Shown here piece by piece: positions 1 to 8,677 of a stretch of 64,000 nucleotides of DNA (positions are counted from its first letter, which is position 1; each line of letters begins with the position of its first letter). A program made the position numbers and the translations under genes. The notes under the pieces were generated by a model. It saw only the letters and a list, made by a program, of their open reading frames with translations. It had not been told where the DNA came from and made no database searches. The DNA comes from Verrucomicrobiales bacterium (GTDB taxonomy: Bacteria; Verrucomicrobiota; Verrucomicrobiia; Limisphaerales; CAIMTB01). Where the stretch lies: the NCBI GenBank assembly GCA_016795425.1, contig JAEUHG010000083.1, positions 1-64,000 of the forward strand, read 5' to 3'.

Positions 1-162
1 CGGGGCTGGAACGATTCGGGCGTTGCGGGGGGGGTATCCGGATGGTCCAGGGAGATGGCGGACTTTGATGGGATCACCGCCATCGAGTGTGGCCAGAAGC
101 GGTGCGACGCCCCATCCGGCAGGTGATACGGCGCCGGTTCCGGTGACATAAAGATGCGTCAT
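1..162 (-). CDS. Beta-ketoacyl synthase, N-terminal fragment (runs off left edge)
   Basis: The frame opens at an ATG whose last bases overlap the TGA of the synthase upstream (ATGA overlap), which indicates translational coupling. The 54 visible residues begin MTHLYVTGTGAVSPAGWG, the first beta-strand and turn of the thiolase-fold condensing enzymes (KAS I/II and chain-length-factor-like proteins). The rest of the protein, including the active-site Cys and His residues, lies outside the window, so it cannot be told whether this is an active ketosynthase or an inactive partner. A synthase next to another synthase is typical of type II fatty acid/polyketide and aryl-polyene loci, where the two can form a heterodimer. 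The family call is fairly secure from the N-terminal motif and context; the function is inferred. Confidence 0.75.
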   Translation of the reverse strand, partial: MTHLYVTGTGAVSPAGWGVAPLLATLDGGDPIKVRHLPGPSGYPPRNARIVPAP

Positions 163-1403
163 GGCCACCTCCGAAGGATCAGGGATGCGTTGGAGCCTCC
201 GAAGCCGAAGGAGTTGGTCAGGGCGAACTCGAGCGCTGCATGGGTCGGTTGGCGAACGACGGGGAAGGTGCAGAGGGGATCGAGAAGGCGAATGTCGGTC
301 TGCGGTGGCAGCCATTGGCCACGCAAGGCCATGAGACAAACGAGAGCTTCCACCGCACCGGCCGCACCGAGCAGGTGGCCGATCGACGCTTTGGTTGAAC
401 TGACCGGGATACGGGGCGCGTGCGCGCCGGCCCATCGGTGGATGGCCTTGGCTTCGGCGGCATCGTTCAGAGGGGTACCGGTGCCGTGGGCATTCAGGTA
501 GTGAATGTCACCGGGGCTCAGGCCGGCGACCCGACATGCTTCCTGCATGGCCTCCAGCGCGGCGTCTCCCTCGGGTTGGGGCTGGGTGAGGTGGTGAGCA
601 TCCGTAGCGGCACCGTACCCGACGATCTCGGCCAGAACCTCGGCGCCTCGCAGGTTGGCTGAATCCAGGGTTTCCAGGCAAAAGACGGCGGCGCCTTCGC
701 CGAGCGCGAGGCCGTCGCGGGTAGCATCAAAGGGGCGGCAGGACGTCGTTGAAAGCGCTTGGAGTGAATCGAAGCCGGCGAAGACCAGTTGGCTCAAGGC
801 ATCGTAACCGCCGGTCACCGCGCGCGTGCAACTTCCGGACCGCAGGAGCTCCCAGGCGTGGCCGATGGCATTTGCGCCGGAAGCGCACGCGTTGGCAATC
901 AGGGTGACGGGGCCTCGGATGCCGAGAAGTTCGGCGAGGTCGAGAGCCTGGCGTTGTCCTTGGTAGCCCAGCGAACGCGTGGCTTGGCGGTGCTTGGCGG
1001 CTTGCGGCGGCATAGCGGCGCGGAAGAAGGCTTCCCCGCAATCCATGCCACAACTGGTCGTCCCAAGAATGATAGGAGTGGGAGCCTCGGCTTTCCAGGA
1101 GGCTTGATGCCAGGCTTCCGCGGCAGCCCAGAGGAGCAGGCGGGAGGCGCGGTTGAGTCGGCGAATGGCCCGCTCCGAGAGGTGTCCGGTCGGTGCGTGG
1201 GAGGGGAGATCGACTTCGGCGGCGAGGGAGGTGCGTTGTCGGGAGGTGTCGAAGAGCGTGACCGGACGAGTGGCGATGCGGCCGGTGCGAAAGCCTTCGG
1301 CATTGGCGTGCCAACCGAGGCCGAGGGCGGAGACGACGCCAGCACCGGTGATCACCACCCGATGACGAGACGCGAGGCGTTGATGGGGCGGGAGTAGCAG
1401 CAC
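159..1403 (-). CDS. Beta-ketoacyl-[ACP] synthase (KAS II/FabF-like)
   Basis: This is a condensing enzyme expected to extend an acyl-ACP with malonyl-ACP in the cytoplasm. With the GTG at 1403 it has 414 residues, the normal FabF size, and starts just before the strand RHRVVITGAGVV. The frame stays open further upstream but only as antisense-like sequence over the preceding gene; GTGs at 1358 and 1355 are alternative starts. The full Cys-His-His triad is visible: Cys173 in NACASGANAIG, His306 in NAHGTGTPLND and His343 in KASIGHLLGAAG, so it should be catalytic. It ends in ATGA overlap with a second synthase and follows two B12/radical SAM genes by 44 bp. It probably belongs to a dedicated lipid or polyketide pathway and not to housekeeping fatty acid synthesis, because no fab genes surround it. 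Confidence 0.88.
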   Translation of the reverse strand: MLLLPPHQRLASRHRVVITGAGVVSALGLGWHANAEGFRTGRIATRPVTLFDTSRQRTSLAAEVDLPSHAPTGHLSERAIRRLNRASRLLLWAAAEAWHQASWKAEAPTPIILGTTSCGMDCGEAFFRAAMPPQAAKHRQATRSLGYQGQRQALDLAELLGIRGPVTLIANACASGANAIGHAWELLRSGSCTRAVTGGYDALSQLVFAGFDSLQALSTTSCRPFDATRDGLALGEGAAVFCLETLDSANLRGAEVLAEIVGYGAATDAHHLTQPQPEGDAALEAMQEACRVAGLSPGDIHYLNAHGTGTPLNDAAEAKAIHRWAGAHAPRIPVSSTKASIGHLLGAAGAVEALVCLMALRGQWLPPQTDIRLLDPLCTFPVVRQPTHAALEFALTNSFGFGGSNASLILRRWP

Positions 1404-1447
1404 CTTGGTGGGGCGTGGGCGGCGTGGACTTGCCGCGGTGCGAAGAT

Positions 1448-2809
1448 TCAGGCTGCGGTCGCGAGAGGTTTGGAAGCGGCGACCGACAACTCGCCGCGGC
1501 GGTAGGCGGCCGACAATTTGCGAACGCTGGAACGGAAACCGAAGTTCATGGGATAAAAGAAGTTTTTGTAGGAACCGTTGCCCCAGAGGCGGCCAAAGAT
1601 GGAGGGCAGTCGGTAGAGTTCCTTGAGGGCGGCGTGATAGCCTTCGAGCAATTGGTCGGGGCTCATCTGTTTGGGGCGATACACAACGCGGGCACCGTCG
1701 TACAGCGACCAATCCTCGGTGAGCAGGCGGTTCTGGGCTTTGAACTGCGCATGCAACCGCGTGCCGGGATACGGCGTGAGGATCGAAAAGTAGGCGATGT
1801 CCAGCTTGGCGGACTGTGCGAACTCGAGTGTGCGGTCGAAGACCTCGGGGCCATCGGTGTCGAAACCGAAAACGAATGAGGCATCGACACCGATGCCGTG
1901 GTCGTGAAGCCGCCGGACCACTTCAAGGTAGCGGTCGGGGTGGTTCACGCGTTTGCCCACACTCCTGAGGGTTTCTTCGGACAACGACTCGAAGCCCACG
2001 AAGAGACCCACGCATCCGCTGCGCTGGCAAAGGCGAAGGATTTCGTCGTCGCGCGCAATATTCATCGAGGCCTGTCCGAACCATTTCAGTCCCAGATCCG
2101 CAATCCGAGTGAGGAACTGTCTGGCATAGGCGCGGTTCGCGACGATGTTGTCGTCGACGAAGAAGACACAGTTCTTGAGTGTCAGGAGGCCATCGAAGGG
2201 TCGGAGGCCTGCTAACTCGGCCATCACATCATCCAGCGGTCGATTGCGATAGCGCCCACCGAACGCGCTGGTGACGGAGCAGAAGTCGCAATCGATAGGA
2301 CAGCCGCGGGTGGTCTCGACGAAATGCACCGGCAGATACGGCTTTTCCCGGTAGCGATTCCAGTCGGGGGTCGGAAGGCCGGCGAGGTCCGGCCAGGCTT
2401 GGTCATGCTGGTAGACCAATTCCAGGCGACCGTGTTCGAAGTCATTCACGACGCGCGGCCACAGGCCTTCGGCTTCGCCGACGACCACCGCATCGGCATG
2501 CGTGAGCGCCTCGTCGATCATCTTGGAAGCGTGCATCCCGCCGAGAACGACTCGCGACCCTCGGGCACGGAAGTGATCGGCGAGTTGGTAGGCGCGCGGC
2601 GCCGTCGGGGTCATGGTGGTGATCCCGACGAGGTCCGCGGCCTGACCGAGATCGAGGGTTTCCACCTTTTCGTCGACGATGTGGACGTCCCAATGCTGGG
2701 GCGTCAGGGCGGCGACCCGGAGGAGTCCGAGGTGGGGCATGCGGAAGAAGAAATCGCCGCCCATGAGGGAATGCGCGGCGAGGGGTGAGATGAGGAGCAG
2801 GCGCTTCAT
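1448..2809 (-). CDS. B12-binding domain radical SAM protein (BchE-like, DUF4070 C-terminus)
   Basis: A 453-residue enzyme with an N-terminal cobalamin-binding-type Rossmann domain (about residues 1-140, with GLLRVAALTP and VVLGGMHAS) followed by a radical SAM barrel. The [4Fe-4S] cysteines are Cys170, Cys174 and Cys177 in RGCPIDCDFC. The C-terminal region has YRPKQMSPDQLLEGY, characteristic of the DUF4070 tail in BchE/hopanoid-type B12 radical SAM enzymes. Known members methylate or cyclise unactivated carbons. The HxDH cobalamin-ligand motif seen in methionine synthase is not evident, as is usual in this class. Its ATG overlaps the TGA of the upstream radical SAM gene. The substrate is unknown; neighbouring ketosynthases suggest an acyl or polyketide chain. 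Class call secure, substrate inferred. Confidence 0.9.
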   Translation of the reverse strand: MKRLLLISPLAAHSLMGGDFFFRMPHLGLLRVAALTPQHWDVHIVDEKVETLDLGQAADLVGITTMTPTAPRAYQLADHFRARGSRVVLGGMHASKMIDEALTHADAVVVGEAEGLWPRVVNDFEHGRLELVYQHDQAWPDLAGLPTPDWNRYREKPYLPVHFVETTRGCPIDCDFCSVTSAFGGRYRNRPLDDVMAELAGLRPFDGLLTLKNCVFFVDDNIVANRAYARQFLTRIADLGLKWFGQASMNIARDDEILRLCQRSGCVGLFVGFESLSEETLRSVGKRVNHPDRYLEVVRRLHDHGIGVDASFVFGFDTDGPEVFDRTLEFAQSAKLDIAYFSILTPYPGTRLHAQFKAQNRLLTEDWSLYDGARVVYRPKQMSPDQLLEGYHAALKELYRLPSIFGRLWGNGSYKNFFYPMNFGFRSSVRKLSAAYRRGELSVAASKPLATAA

Positions 2810-4230
2810 GGGGGCGCAGAGTGTTGGGTGGATGCCGATTGGGCCAACGGACGGAACTTCTGGAGCAAGGCGAAATAACTCCAGAGTGGTCCGACGACGC
2901 CGCGTTCACGCAAGCGAGCCACGAGGCGGGTGTACTCGGGGGACGGGTCGCCGGCTATCCAATTGGGGGTAACGCGCGAGAATTCCTGAAGCCTGGCGAA
3001 TATCGATTCGGGGTCCAGGCCGGTCGCCAGGTAATAGGTAGGTTGAAGCAAGTCGGTGGTGGCGTCGATGCGCCCTTCCTTGAGCGCTCGCCGATAGAGC
3101 GCGGTTCCCGGATAAATACGCATGCCGACCACGGCCATGATGACTGCGCCGTGAAGGCGGGACGCATGGGCGTGGGTTTGTTCGAGGGTTTCGAGGGTTT
3201 CCCCGGGTCCGCCGCAGATCAAAAAATGGCAGCGCTCGACCCCCGCCACTCGTGCCGCTTCGTCCGCCTGAAGCACGTCCTCAAAGCGGAACCGCTTGCC
3301 GTACTCCTGCAACACGGAGTCGGTAAAGCTGTCCGATCCGAACTCGGCGTGGGTGAGGCCCGCGCGTTTCATGAGACGCATCAGGTCAGCGTTCAGACCT
3401 TGCGGGCGAAGGAAACAGCCCCAGGAGAGCGACGGACGACGGCGAAGGATGGCTTCGCAGGTTTCGACGACGTGGGCTTCCGAGGAATTGAAGATCGAAT
3501 CGACGACGAACAGGTAGCGCGCACCTTGCCGGGCCAATTGGGCGAATTCCTCGGCAATCTGGTCCGGAGGCCGTCGCCGGTTATGGTGTCCTTCGATGAC
3601 GGGGTAGGTGCAATAGCAGCAGGCGTGGGCGCAGCCGCGCTGGGTTTGAACGTTGAGCGTGCCGCTGGCTTTGAGGTAGTGCGCGACGAGGGGATCGGGG
3701 CGGTCGCTGGGGAGAACGGGCAGGGACAAGGCGGCGGGTTGGGGGGGCTCAGCCTGGACGCGGGTGTCCTGACGGTGGACCACACCCGGGATCAGGGATG
3801 GGTCGCTTCCGTTCTCTATGGCCGAGATGAGTGCCGGGAAGGCAAGTTCGCCTTCACCCTGGATGCCGTAGTCCGCGCCACTGGCTGCGAGCAAGCGATC
3901 GGGGAAGACCGAAAACCCGCTGCCGCCGAGGACCACCAGGGCGCGACTGCAACGCCGAACCCGGGCGCAGAATTCGGTCACGTCCGGAAAGTAGACTTCG
4001 CGCACCCGGATGAGGACGTCGTCGATGTTGCGGAGGGAAATGCCGACGATGTCCGGCTGGAACGACTCGATGAGGGCCTCTGCCGAGGAGGCGGCGATCT
4101 GAACGTCGAGCCACTCGACCTGGTGGCCGGCGCGGCGCAGGGCGCTGCCGAGGTAGGTGAGCCCGAGTGGGAAGACAGGATCCGGCGTGGTACAGCGATT
4201 CAGACTGACGAGCAGGATGCGACGGGGCAT
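2806..4230 (-). CDS. B12-binding domain radical SAM protein
   Basis: A 474-residue protein starting at an ATG 12 bp after the upstream stop. Residues about 1-150 look like a cobalamin-binding domain (FPLGLTYLGSALRRAGH, DIVGISLRNIDD, VVLGGSGFSVFP). A radical SAM domain follows, with Cys200, Cys204 and Cys207 in RGCAHACCYC; an additional Cys205 lies inside the motif. The later GGPGETLETLEQT fits a SAM-binding glycine-rich strand. The sequence resembles the broad group that includes P-methyltransferase PhpK-like and lipid-biosynthesis B12/radical SAM proteins, but I cannot place it more precisely. Paired with a second enzyme of the same architecture and ketosynthases, it probably performs C-methylation, cyclisation or another C-C bond step on a lipid or polyketide. 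ATGA overlap with the next gene. Confidence 0.88.
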   Translation of the reverse strand: MPRRILLVSLNRCTTPDPVFPLGLTYLGSALRRAGHQVEWLDVQIAASSAEALIESFQPDIVGISLRNIDDVLIRVREVYFPDVTEFCARVRRCSRALVVLGGSGFSVFPDRLLAASGADYGIQGEGELAFPALISAIENGSDPSLIPGVVHRQDTRVQAEPPQPAALSLPVLPSDRPDPLVAHYLKASGTLNVQTQRGCAHACCYCTYPVIEGHHNRRRPPDQIAEEFAQLARQGARYLFVVDSIFNSSEAHVVETCEAILRRRPSLSWGCFLRPQGLNADLMRLMKRAGLTHAEFGSDSFTDSVLQEYGKRFRFEDVLQADEAARVAGVERCHFLICGGPGETLETLEQTHAHASRLHGAVIMAVVGMRIYPGTALYRRALKEGRIDATTDLLQPTYYLATGLDPESIFARLQEFSRVTPNWIAGDPSPEYTRLVARLRERGVVGPLWSYFALLQKFRPLAQSASTQHSAPP

Positions 4231-4242
4231 GGCATTCTGGGC

Positions 4243-5262
4243 TCAGGCAGGCAGGCAGGGGGCTTCGACCGCGTTGGAATGACGTTCGCGGAGGTGCTGG
4301 ACCATGCCGATGGGGGAGGGTTCGATACCTTCGGCCTCCAGAGCACGGAGGATTCGCTGTTCATCCATGATGATGCGATCCCTTCGGTAGAGAAGATAAT
4401 GCTCGCGCCAATGCGGGGGGGTGAGGTTGATGGTGGCGAGGTTCGCGCCGCAGCGCAGGCCCCGGCGGTAGCCTTCGAGGTTGTCGCGAAGGCCGAGGGC
4501 GCTGACGGCGGGGACGATCCAGTCGGGCCGCGCCAGGCGCAACGCCGCCATGCAATTCAAGGTGAGGTCGAGGGAGGCTGGGGGCCCCTGGTGGAGGGGG
4601 GTGGACTCACCGGGAATGAAGGGACTGACACTGCACCCCGCCAGGGGAAGGGTCCGGGCGAGCTGGATGGCCTCCCATGATTCGCCGGCGGAGGCGCCGG
4701 GCAGGCCGGCGATGAAACCCGAGGTTACCGACCAACCGGTGTCCGCCAAATGCCGAAGATGGGAGAGGCGCTCCTCGAAGGATCCGGGTGCACGAAGGAA
4801 CTCGTACCGGTCGGCATTGGGCACCTCGAACTTCATCAGGTAGACCTCCGCGCCGGCGGCACGCAGTTCGGCATAGACCCTGGTGTCGAGGGTCCCCAGG
4901 CAGACGCTCAGCCCCAAAGTCGTCTCGCGCTTGAGGACCTTGAGCAGCGGCAGGACGACTTCGGCGACGGCCCTCGGATCCTCTCCGCTTTGCAGCATCA
5001 CGTCGGTGACGCTGGCTGGGCGGTGTTCGAGCAGGAGTTCGGCCAAGGATTCAACGGAGGCTCGGTACCGCGTCACGGCCCGGTTCTCGCGGCGCATTCC
5101 GCAATAGTCGCAAGACTCACGGCAATGATTGGAAACCTCGACGACCGCCCGGATGAAGACCCGACGGCCAAAGCGGGAAGCGGCGACCGCGGCGGCGCGT
5201 TCATGAAGCTCGAGTTGTTCGCGACCCGTGGCTGCCAGATCGGTTGGCCTAACGGGGCTCAT
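4243..5262 (-). CDS. HydE/PylB-like radical SAM enzyme (BioB superfamily)
   Basis: First gene of the operon. The ATG at 5262 gives 339 residues; the frame extends upstream but only as proline/serine-rich noise. The cluster motif is Cys47, Cys51, Cys54 in NHCRESCDYCGMRRENR. Further HydE/PylB hallmarks are VMLQSGEDP, SPFIPGESTPL and LRCGANLATINLTP near the C-terminus, lining a BioB-type TIM barrel. HydE acts in [FeFe]-hydrogenase maturation and PylB in pyrrolysine synthesis, but no hydrogenase, HydF/HydG, PylC or PylD is nearby, so neither role is supported. Its place ahead of two B12/radical SAM enzymes and ketosynthases suggests a third radical step in that pathway. Family confident; role unknown. 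Confidence 0.87.
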   Translation of the reverse strand: MSPVRPTDLAATGREQLELHERAAAVAASRFGRRVFIRAVVEVSNHCRESCDYCGMRRENRAVTRYRASVESLAELLLEHRPASVTDVMLQSGEDPRAVAEVVLPLLKVLKRETTLGLSVCLGTLDTRVYAELRAAGAEVYLMKFEVPNADRYEFLRAPGSFEERLSHLRHLADTGWSVTSGFIAGLPGASAGESWEAIQLARTLPLAGCSVSPFIPGESTPLHQGPPASLDLTLNCMAALRLARPDWIVPAVSALGLRDNLEGYRRGLRCGANLATINLTPPHWREHYLLYRRDRIIMDEQRILRALEAEGIEPSPIGMVQHLRERHSNAVEAPCLPA

Positions 5263-5432
5263 CGGGCAAGAGGCACGGCGGGATTGAAACGTGAGGATTT
5301 CCGAGGAGACAATGCAATTCAAAGGGGGGGTGGATAGGGACGTGGGAAGCGGGGAGAGGGAAGGGCGGCCCTCGGCAATCACCCGATGGGGGTAATTGAC
5401 CCCGGCACCACGGCGTGCGTTGTTGGGCGCAC
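5263..5432. promoter_or_regulatory. Divergent intergenic region
   Basis: About 170 bp separate the radical SAM operon (minus) from the exported lipoprotein gene (plus), so promoters for both must lie here or overlap the gene starts. I see no convincing -35/-10 pair, no cobalamin riboswitch (the space is too short for the usual aptamer plus expression platform) and no strong hairpin. Confidence 0.35.
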
Positions 5433-8400
5433 ATGTCTCGAACGTTGATTTGTACCGTGGGCGTCGGGGTCGTGCTGGTTGGCGCGCTGGGATCCTGCTT
5501 GTTCACCTCCACGGCGACTGCTGCCCAGGCGGCGCCGCAACTGTCGATTCAAAGGAACTCCGAGGGATGGCCAACGGTTTCGGCCGGGGTCGAAGCCGAG
5601 CCGCCGCAGGTCCTGGTGATTCAACGTGGCGCCCGCCTGGGAGATTGGTCGGAACTCTGGCGAGTTCACGGTCCCATCGAGGACGTGGCGGACTTTACGC
5701 CCGGGGTTGACGGTCCGTCCTTTTACCGGGCGTGGAGTCGCCCGCGGACAGGCGACGATGACTGGAAGAACCTGGTGGCCGGTCGGGGTGAGGAGCCGTT
5801 TCTTTCTGAAATGCCGCCGCCGTGGAACCCGGCGCCGCGCTGGATCAAGTTTGCATTCCTGAAATCAGAGCCGGACCGCATCTATTTCCAGGACAGCGCC
5901 AAGTATCCGTTTCACTACGAATTTGCGGTGGAACGGTTGCCGGGTTTCAAGGGAATGACGCGCGCCGAGTTTGATGCGGCGACCTTGCGCACCAACTCGC
6001 AGGTGGCGGTTTTGGGGGCGGTGCTGGTGCCCTCCGCGGGGAACCAGCGCGAGATTGGCATCCAATTCGTCGGGCAGGATTCCTATCCGCGAGAGTGGAT
6101 TGTGCAATGGATGAAAGCGGTGGGCCTGCGGGTTCAGGGCAGCCCCGATCTGAAGCACTTCTATTTTCCCACCTTTGAGCAGACCGACGTGGCGCGGCAG
6201 AATGAAGCCTGGTTTCGGGATCATGGAGTGACGGTGGGTGGTGTGGGGCGATGGATCATTTCCGATCAGTGCTACGCCTCCGGCTGGGCCCTGGGTCGCC
6301 TGCGTTATGTGGCGGGCGCCGAGATCGCGGATGCCTATCGGAGGGGATTCCTTTTGCCTGACGACGTTCTGCTCACCGACGGGGTGCCGGCCGAGGTGCC
6401 GCCTCTGGCTGGCATTCTATCGCTGACTCCAGCGACGCCAAATTCCCATGTGGCGCTGCTCGCGAAGTCGTTCGGGATCCCGTTTGTCTTCGTCTCGGAC
6501 CCGGCGTCTGCGAACGCGTTGCGCGGCTGGGACGGGCGCGACGTTCTGGTGCGCGCCGTTGAATGGTTCGGCGGTTGCGAAGCTTCGGCCGAGGCGCTGG
6601 CGGGCACCTTGGATCCGTCGATGCGGGAGGAGATACTGGCGACCAAGGCGCCGCCGGCTTTGGATTTGCCGAGCAAGCAGTCCAGTGGCGTGTGGAGTTT
6701 GACGGTGGAGAATCTGGGGCCGACAGACGCCACCAAAGTGGGGGGAAAGGCGGCGAATCTCGGGGTGCTGCGTCGCGCGATCCCGACCAATGCGCCATCG
6801 CCGGCCATTGCGTTCACCTTTGACCTTTGGGACGACTACCTCCGCCAAGAGCTGTCCGGTCGGGGCAGACTCGGGGACGCCATCGCGGCGAAGCTCGGGG
6901 CGTTTCGATGGCCGCCGGTGATGGCCGACCTGCAGACTGCGCTGGGGGAAGTTCGGGAATGGATGACCGACGATGCGGATTTCCCGGCGTCCACCAAGGA
7001 GGCGATCGTGGCGGCGTTGGTGGCGGCCGGGTTTGATGGCACCCGCAAGATTCGATTCCGGAGTTCGACGAATGTCGAGGACAGCGAGCAGTTCAGCGGG
7101 GCGGGATTGTACGACAGCTACAGCGGATGTTTGGCCGACGACCTTGATGCCGACACAACAGGCCCGTCGCGGTGTGATCCGGCTGAGTTGCGGGAGCGAG
7201 GCGTCTTCCGCGCGCTCCGCAAAGTCTTCGCGAGTTTCTACAATGACAACGCGGTCCTGGAACGGCTGCGCCATCGGGTGGACGAGGCGGCGGTGGGCAT
7301 GGCGGTTCTGGTGCATTACTCGACGCCGGACGATGTTGAGGAAGCGAATGGGGTGGCCACACTTCGGATGCGGAGCGAAGGCGACCAGCATTTCCTCAAT
7401 GGGACTTTGATCAGTCAGGCCGGTGCGATCTCGGTGACCAACCCGGATCAATCGGCACTCCCGGAGCGTGTGGAGGTATCGGATTTCGGCGGCGGGCAGC
7501 CGTACTTCGAAGTGCAGGCGCGCTCGAGCCTGGTGCCGCTGGGCGGGCATGTGCTGCGATGGCCGAACGAGTACCACGCGCTCCACGCCCTGCTGAAGCG
7601 GTCGGCGATCCAATGGGAAAAGGAAACCCCGAAGCGCGACGAATGGTGGTTGGATTTCGAGTACAAGCGGGAGAGTCCGGGAGTTTTGATGGTCAAGCAG
7701 GTGCGCCCGCTTCCGCCTCCCCCGGTGGATGGGCCGGTGACGCCGTGGTTGGTTCACGTGACCAATCGTTGGGTGATACAGCAGGGTGAACACGGCGACC
7801 TGATGGGTTTTCACCGGCTCAAATCCAGCTGGATGCTGGAGACCCGAAACCTTCGGCTGGCGTCGTCGAATCTCGTGGCGGGCACGGTCCTGCAAACCAT
7901 GGAGGCGACCTGGCTGGAAGGAACGAACGTGGTGACGACCGCAGGAGCCATCACGAACCTGCCCGGCTACAAATACGTCTTCGAGATGGGCACGGCGAAG
8001 GACTCATGGGATGCGGGAACGACCCGCCGAAGCCTTGAGATCGGGACAGAGTTTTTCGCGCGGGCAGCGCGGGGACCGGTGGCGACCTTGTCCGACCTGC
8101 GCCTACAGTTCCTGACACGTTATGCCACACCGCAGCCGATCGCCGAATATCGCGAGGGTGGGCGACTGGAGACGGGATCCACCCTTGAGGACTGGGTGTT
8201 TCTCGTGCCCCGGACTTCGGTGACGGCTGAAAGCCTGCGGCAGGAGCGTTCGTGGAAGTCAGGGGATCGACGGATCGAGACGTCCTTCTACTGGCCGCCG
8301 CCGCCCAAGGGTGTGGTGGCGGGGTACACCGCGCCGGTCCAGGCCTGGGTCGAAACGCGATGGGTGGGGTTCACCACGGTTCCCCTGACCCTGAAAGGCG

Positions 8401-8606
8401 AATATTCGCAGACCTATCATCCAGGGCATCACAACTTCTTCGAGGAATTCCTGTTTGATCCCTGGTTGGAACCGGGCGTGACCGCGGCTCAACTCGAGGA
8501 GCTCCACGGGGCCGGTATCCGGGCCATCCTGTGCACCCACAGCGACGGCTTTCCGCCACCAGTCGTGGCGGTTCTGGGGTTTGACGGGAAGTTCCGGGTC
8601 CTGTGA
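5433..8606 (+). CDS. Exported lipoprotein with PEP-synthase/PPDK-like domains
   Basis: The ATG at 5433 gives 1057 residues with a lipoprotein signal (hydrophobic stretch then LGSC, acylated Cys22); an ATG 18 bp upstream is less suitable. Residues about 330-360 resemble the swivelling phosphohistidine domain of PEP-utilising enzymes, with His339 in NSHVALLAKSFGIPFVF. The ATP-grasp-like pyruvate/PEP-binding domain follows at about 435-780, with KVGGKAANLG and FRSSTNVEDSEQFSGAG near residue 542 and a terminal MVKQVRPLP strand. The order (His domain first, nucleotide-binding domain second) is the reverse of PEP synthase and PPDK, and no C-terminal TIM-barrel PEP/pyruvate domain is recognisable. 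Residues 800-1057 are beta-rich and unassigned. ATP is normally absent outside the cytoplasmic membrane, so the substrate and even the activity are unclear. Confidence 0.78.
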   Translation: MSRTLICTVGVGVVLVGALGSCLFTSTATAAQAAPQLSIQRNSEGWPTVSAGVEAEPPQVLVIQRGARLGDWSELWRVHGPIEDVADFTPGVDGPSFYRAWSRPRTGDDDWKNLVAGRGEEPFLSEMPPPWNPAPRWIKFAFLKSEPDRIYFQDSAKYPFHYEFAVERLPGFKGMTRAEFDAATLRTNSQVAVLGAVLVPSAGNQREIGIQFVGQDSYPREWIVQWMKAVGLRVQGSPDLKHFYFPTFEQTDVARQNEAWFRDHGVTVGGVGRWIISDQCYASGWALGRLRYVAGAEIADAYRRGFLLPDDVLLTDGVPAEVPPLAGILSLTPATPNSHVALLAKSFGIPFVFVSDPASANALRGWDGRDVLVRAVEWFGGCEASAEALAGTLDPSMREEILATKAPPALDLPSKQSSGVWSLTVENLGPTDATKVGGKAANLGVLRRAIPTNAPSPAIAFTFDLWDDYLRQELSGRGRLGDAIAAKLGAFRWPPVMADLQTALGEVREWMTDDADFPASTKEAIVAALVAAGFDGTRKIRFRSSTNVEDSEQFSGAGLYDSYSGCLADDLDADTTGPSRCDPAELRERGVFRALRKVFASFYNDNAVLERLRHRVDEAAVGMAVLVHYSTPDDVEEANGVATLRMRSEGDQHFLNGTLISQAGAISVTNPDQSALPERVEVSDFGGGQPYFEVQARSSLVPLGGHVLRWPNEYHALHALLKRSAIQWEKETPKRDEWWLDFEYKRESPGVLMVKQVRPLPPPPVDGPVTPWLVHVTNRWVIQQGEHGDLMGFHRLKSSWMLETRNLRLASSNLVAGTVLQTMEATWLEGTNVVTTAGAITNLPGYKYVFEMGTAKDSWDAGTTRRSLEIGTEFFARAARGPVATLSDLRLQFLTRYATPQPIAEYREGGRLETGSTLEDWVFLVPRTSVTAESLRQERSWKSGDRRIETSFYWPPPPKGVVAGYTAPVQAWVETRWVGFTTVPLTLKGEYSQTYHPGHHNFFEEFLFDPWLEPGVTAAQLEELHGAGIRAILCTHSDGFPPPVVAVLGFDGKFRVL

Positions 8607-8677
8607 GAGGATCAGCGCGTTTGGGCGGCACCTGATCGAGGATTGGAATCCCGCCGGGTGCTGCTACACTCACGGGC

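Noticed and set aside
2821..4680. 619-codon plus-strand open frame
   Set aside because: Antisense to the radical SAM genes, which carry intact catalytic motifs; no domain in the plus-strand translation.
1..5262. Hopanoid or bacteriochlorophyll role for the B12/radical SAM genes
   Set aside because: Similar enzymes occur there, but no squalene-hopene cyclase or chlorophyll genes are in view and the ketosynthases argue for an acyl substrate.
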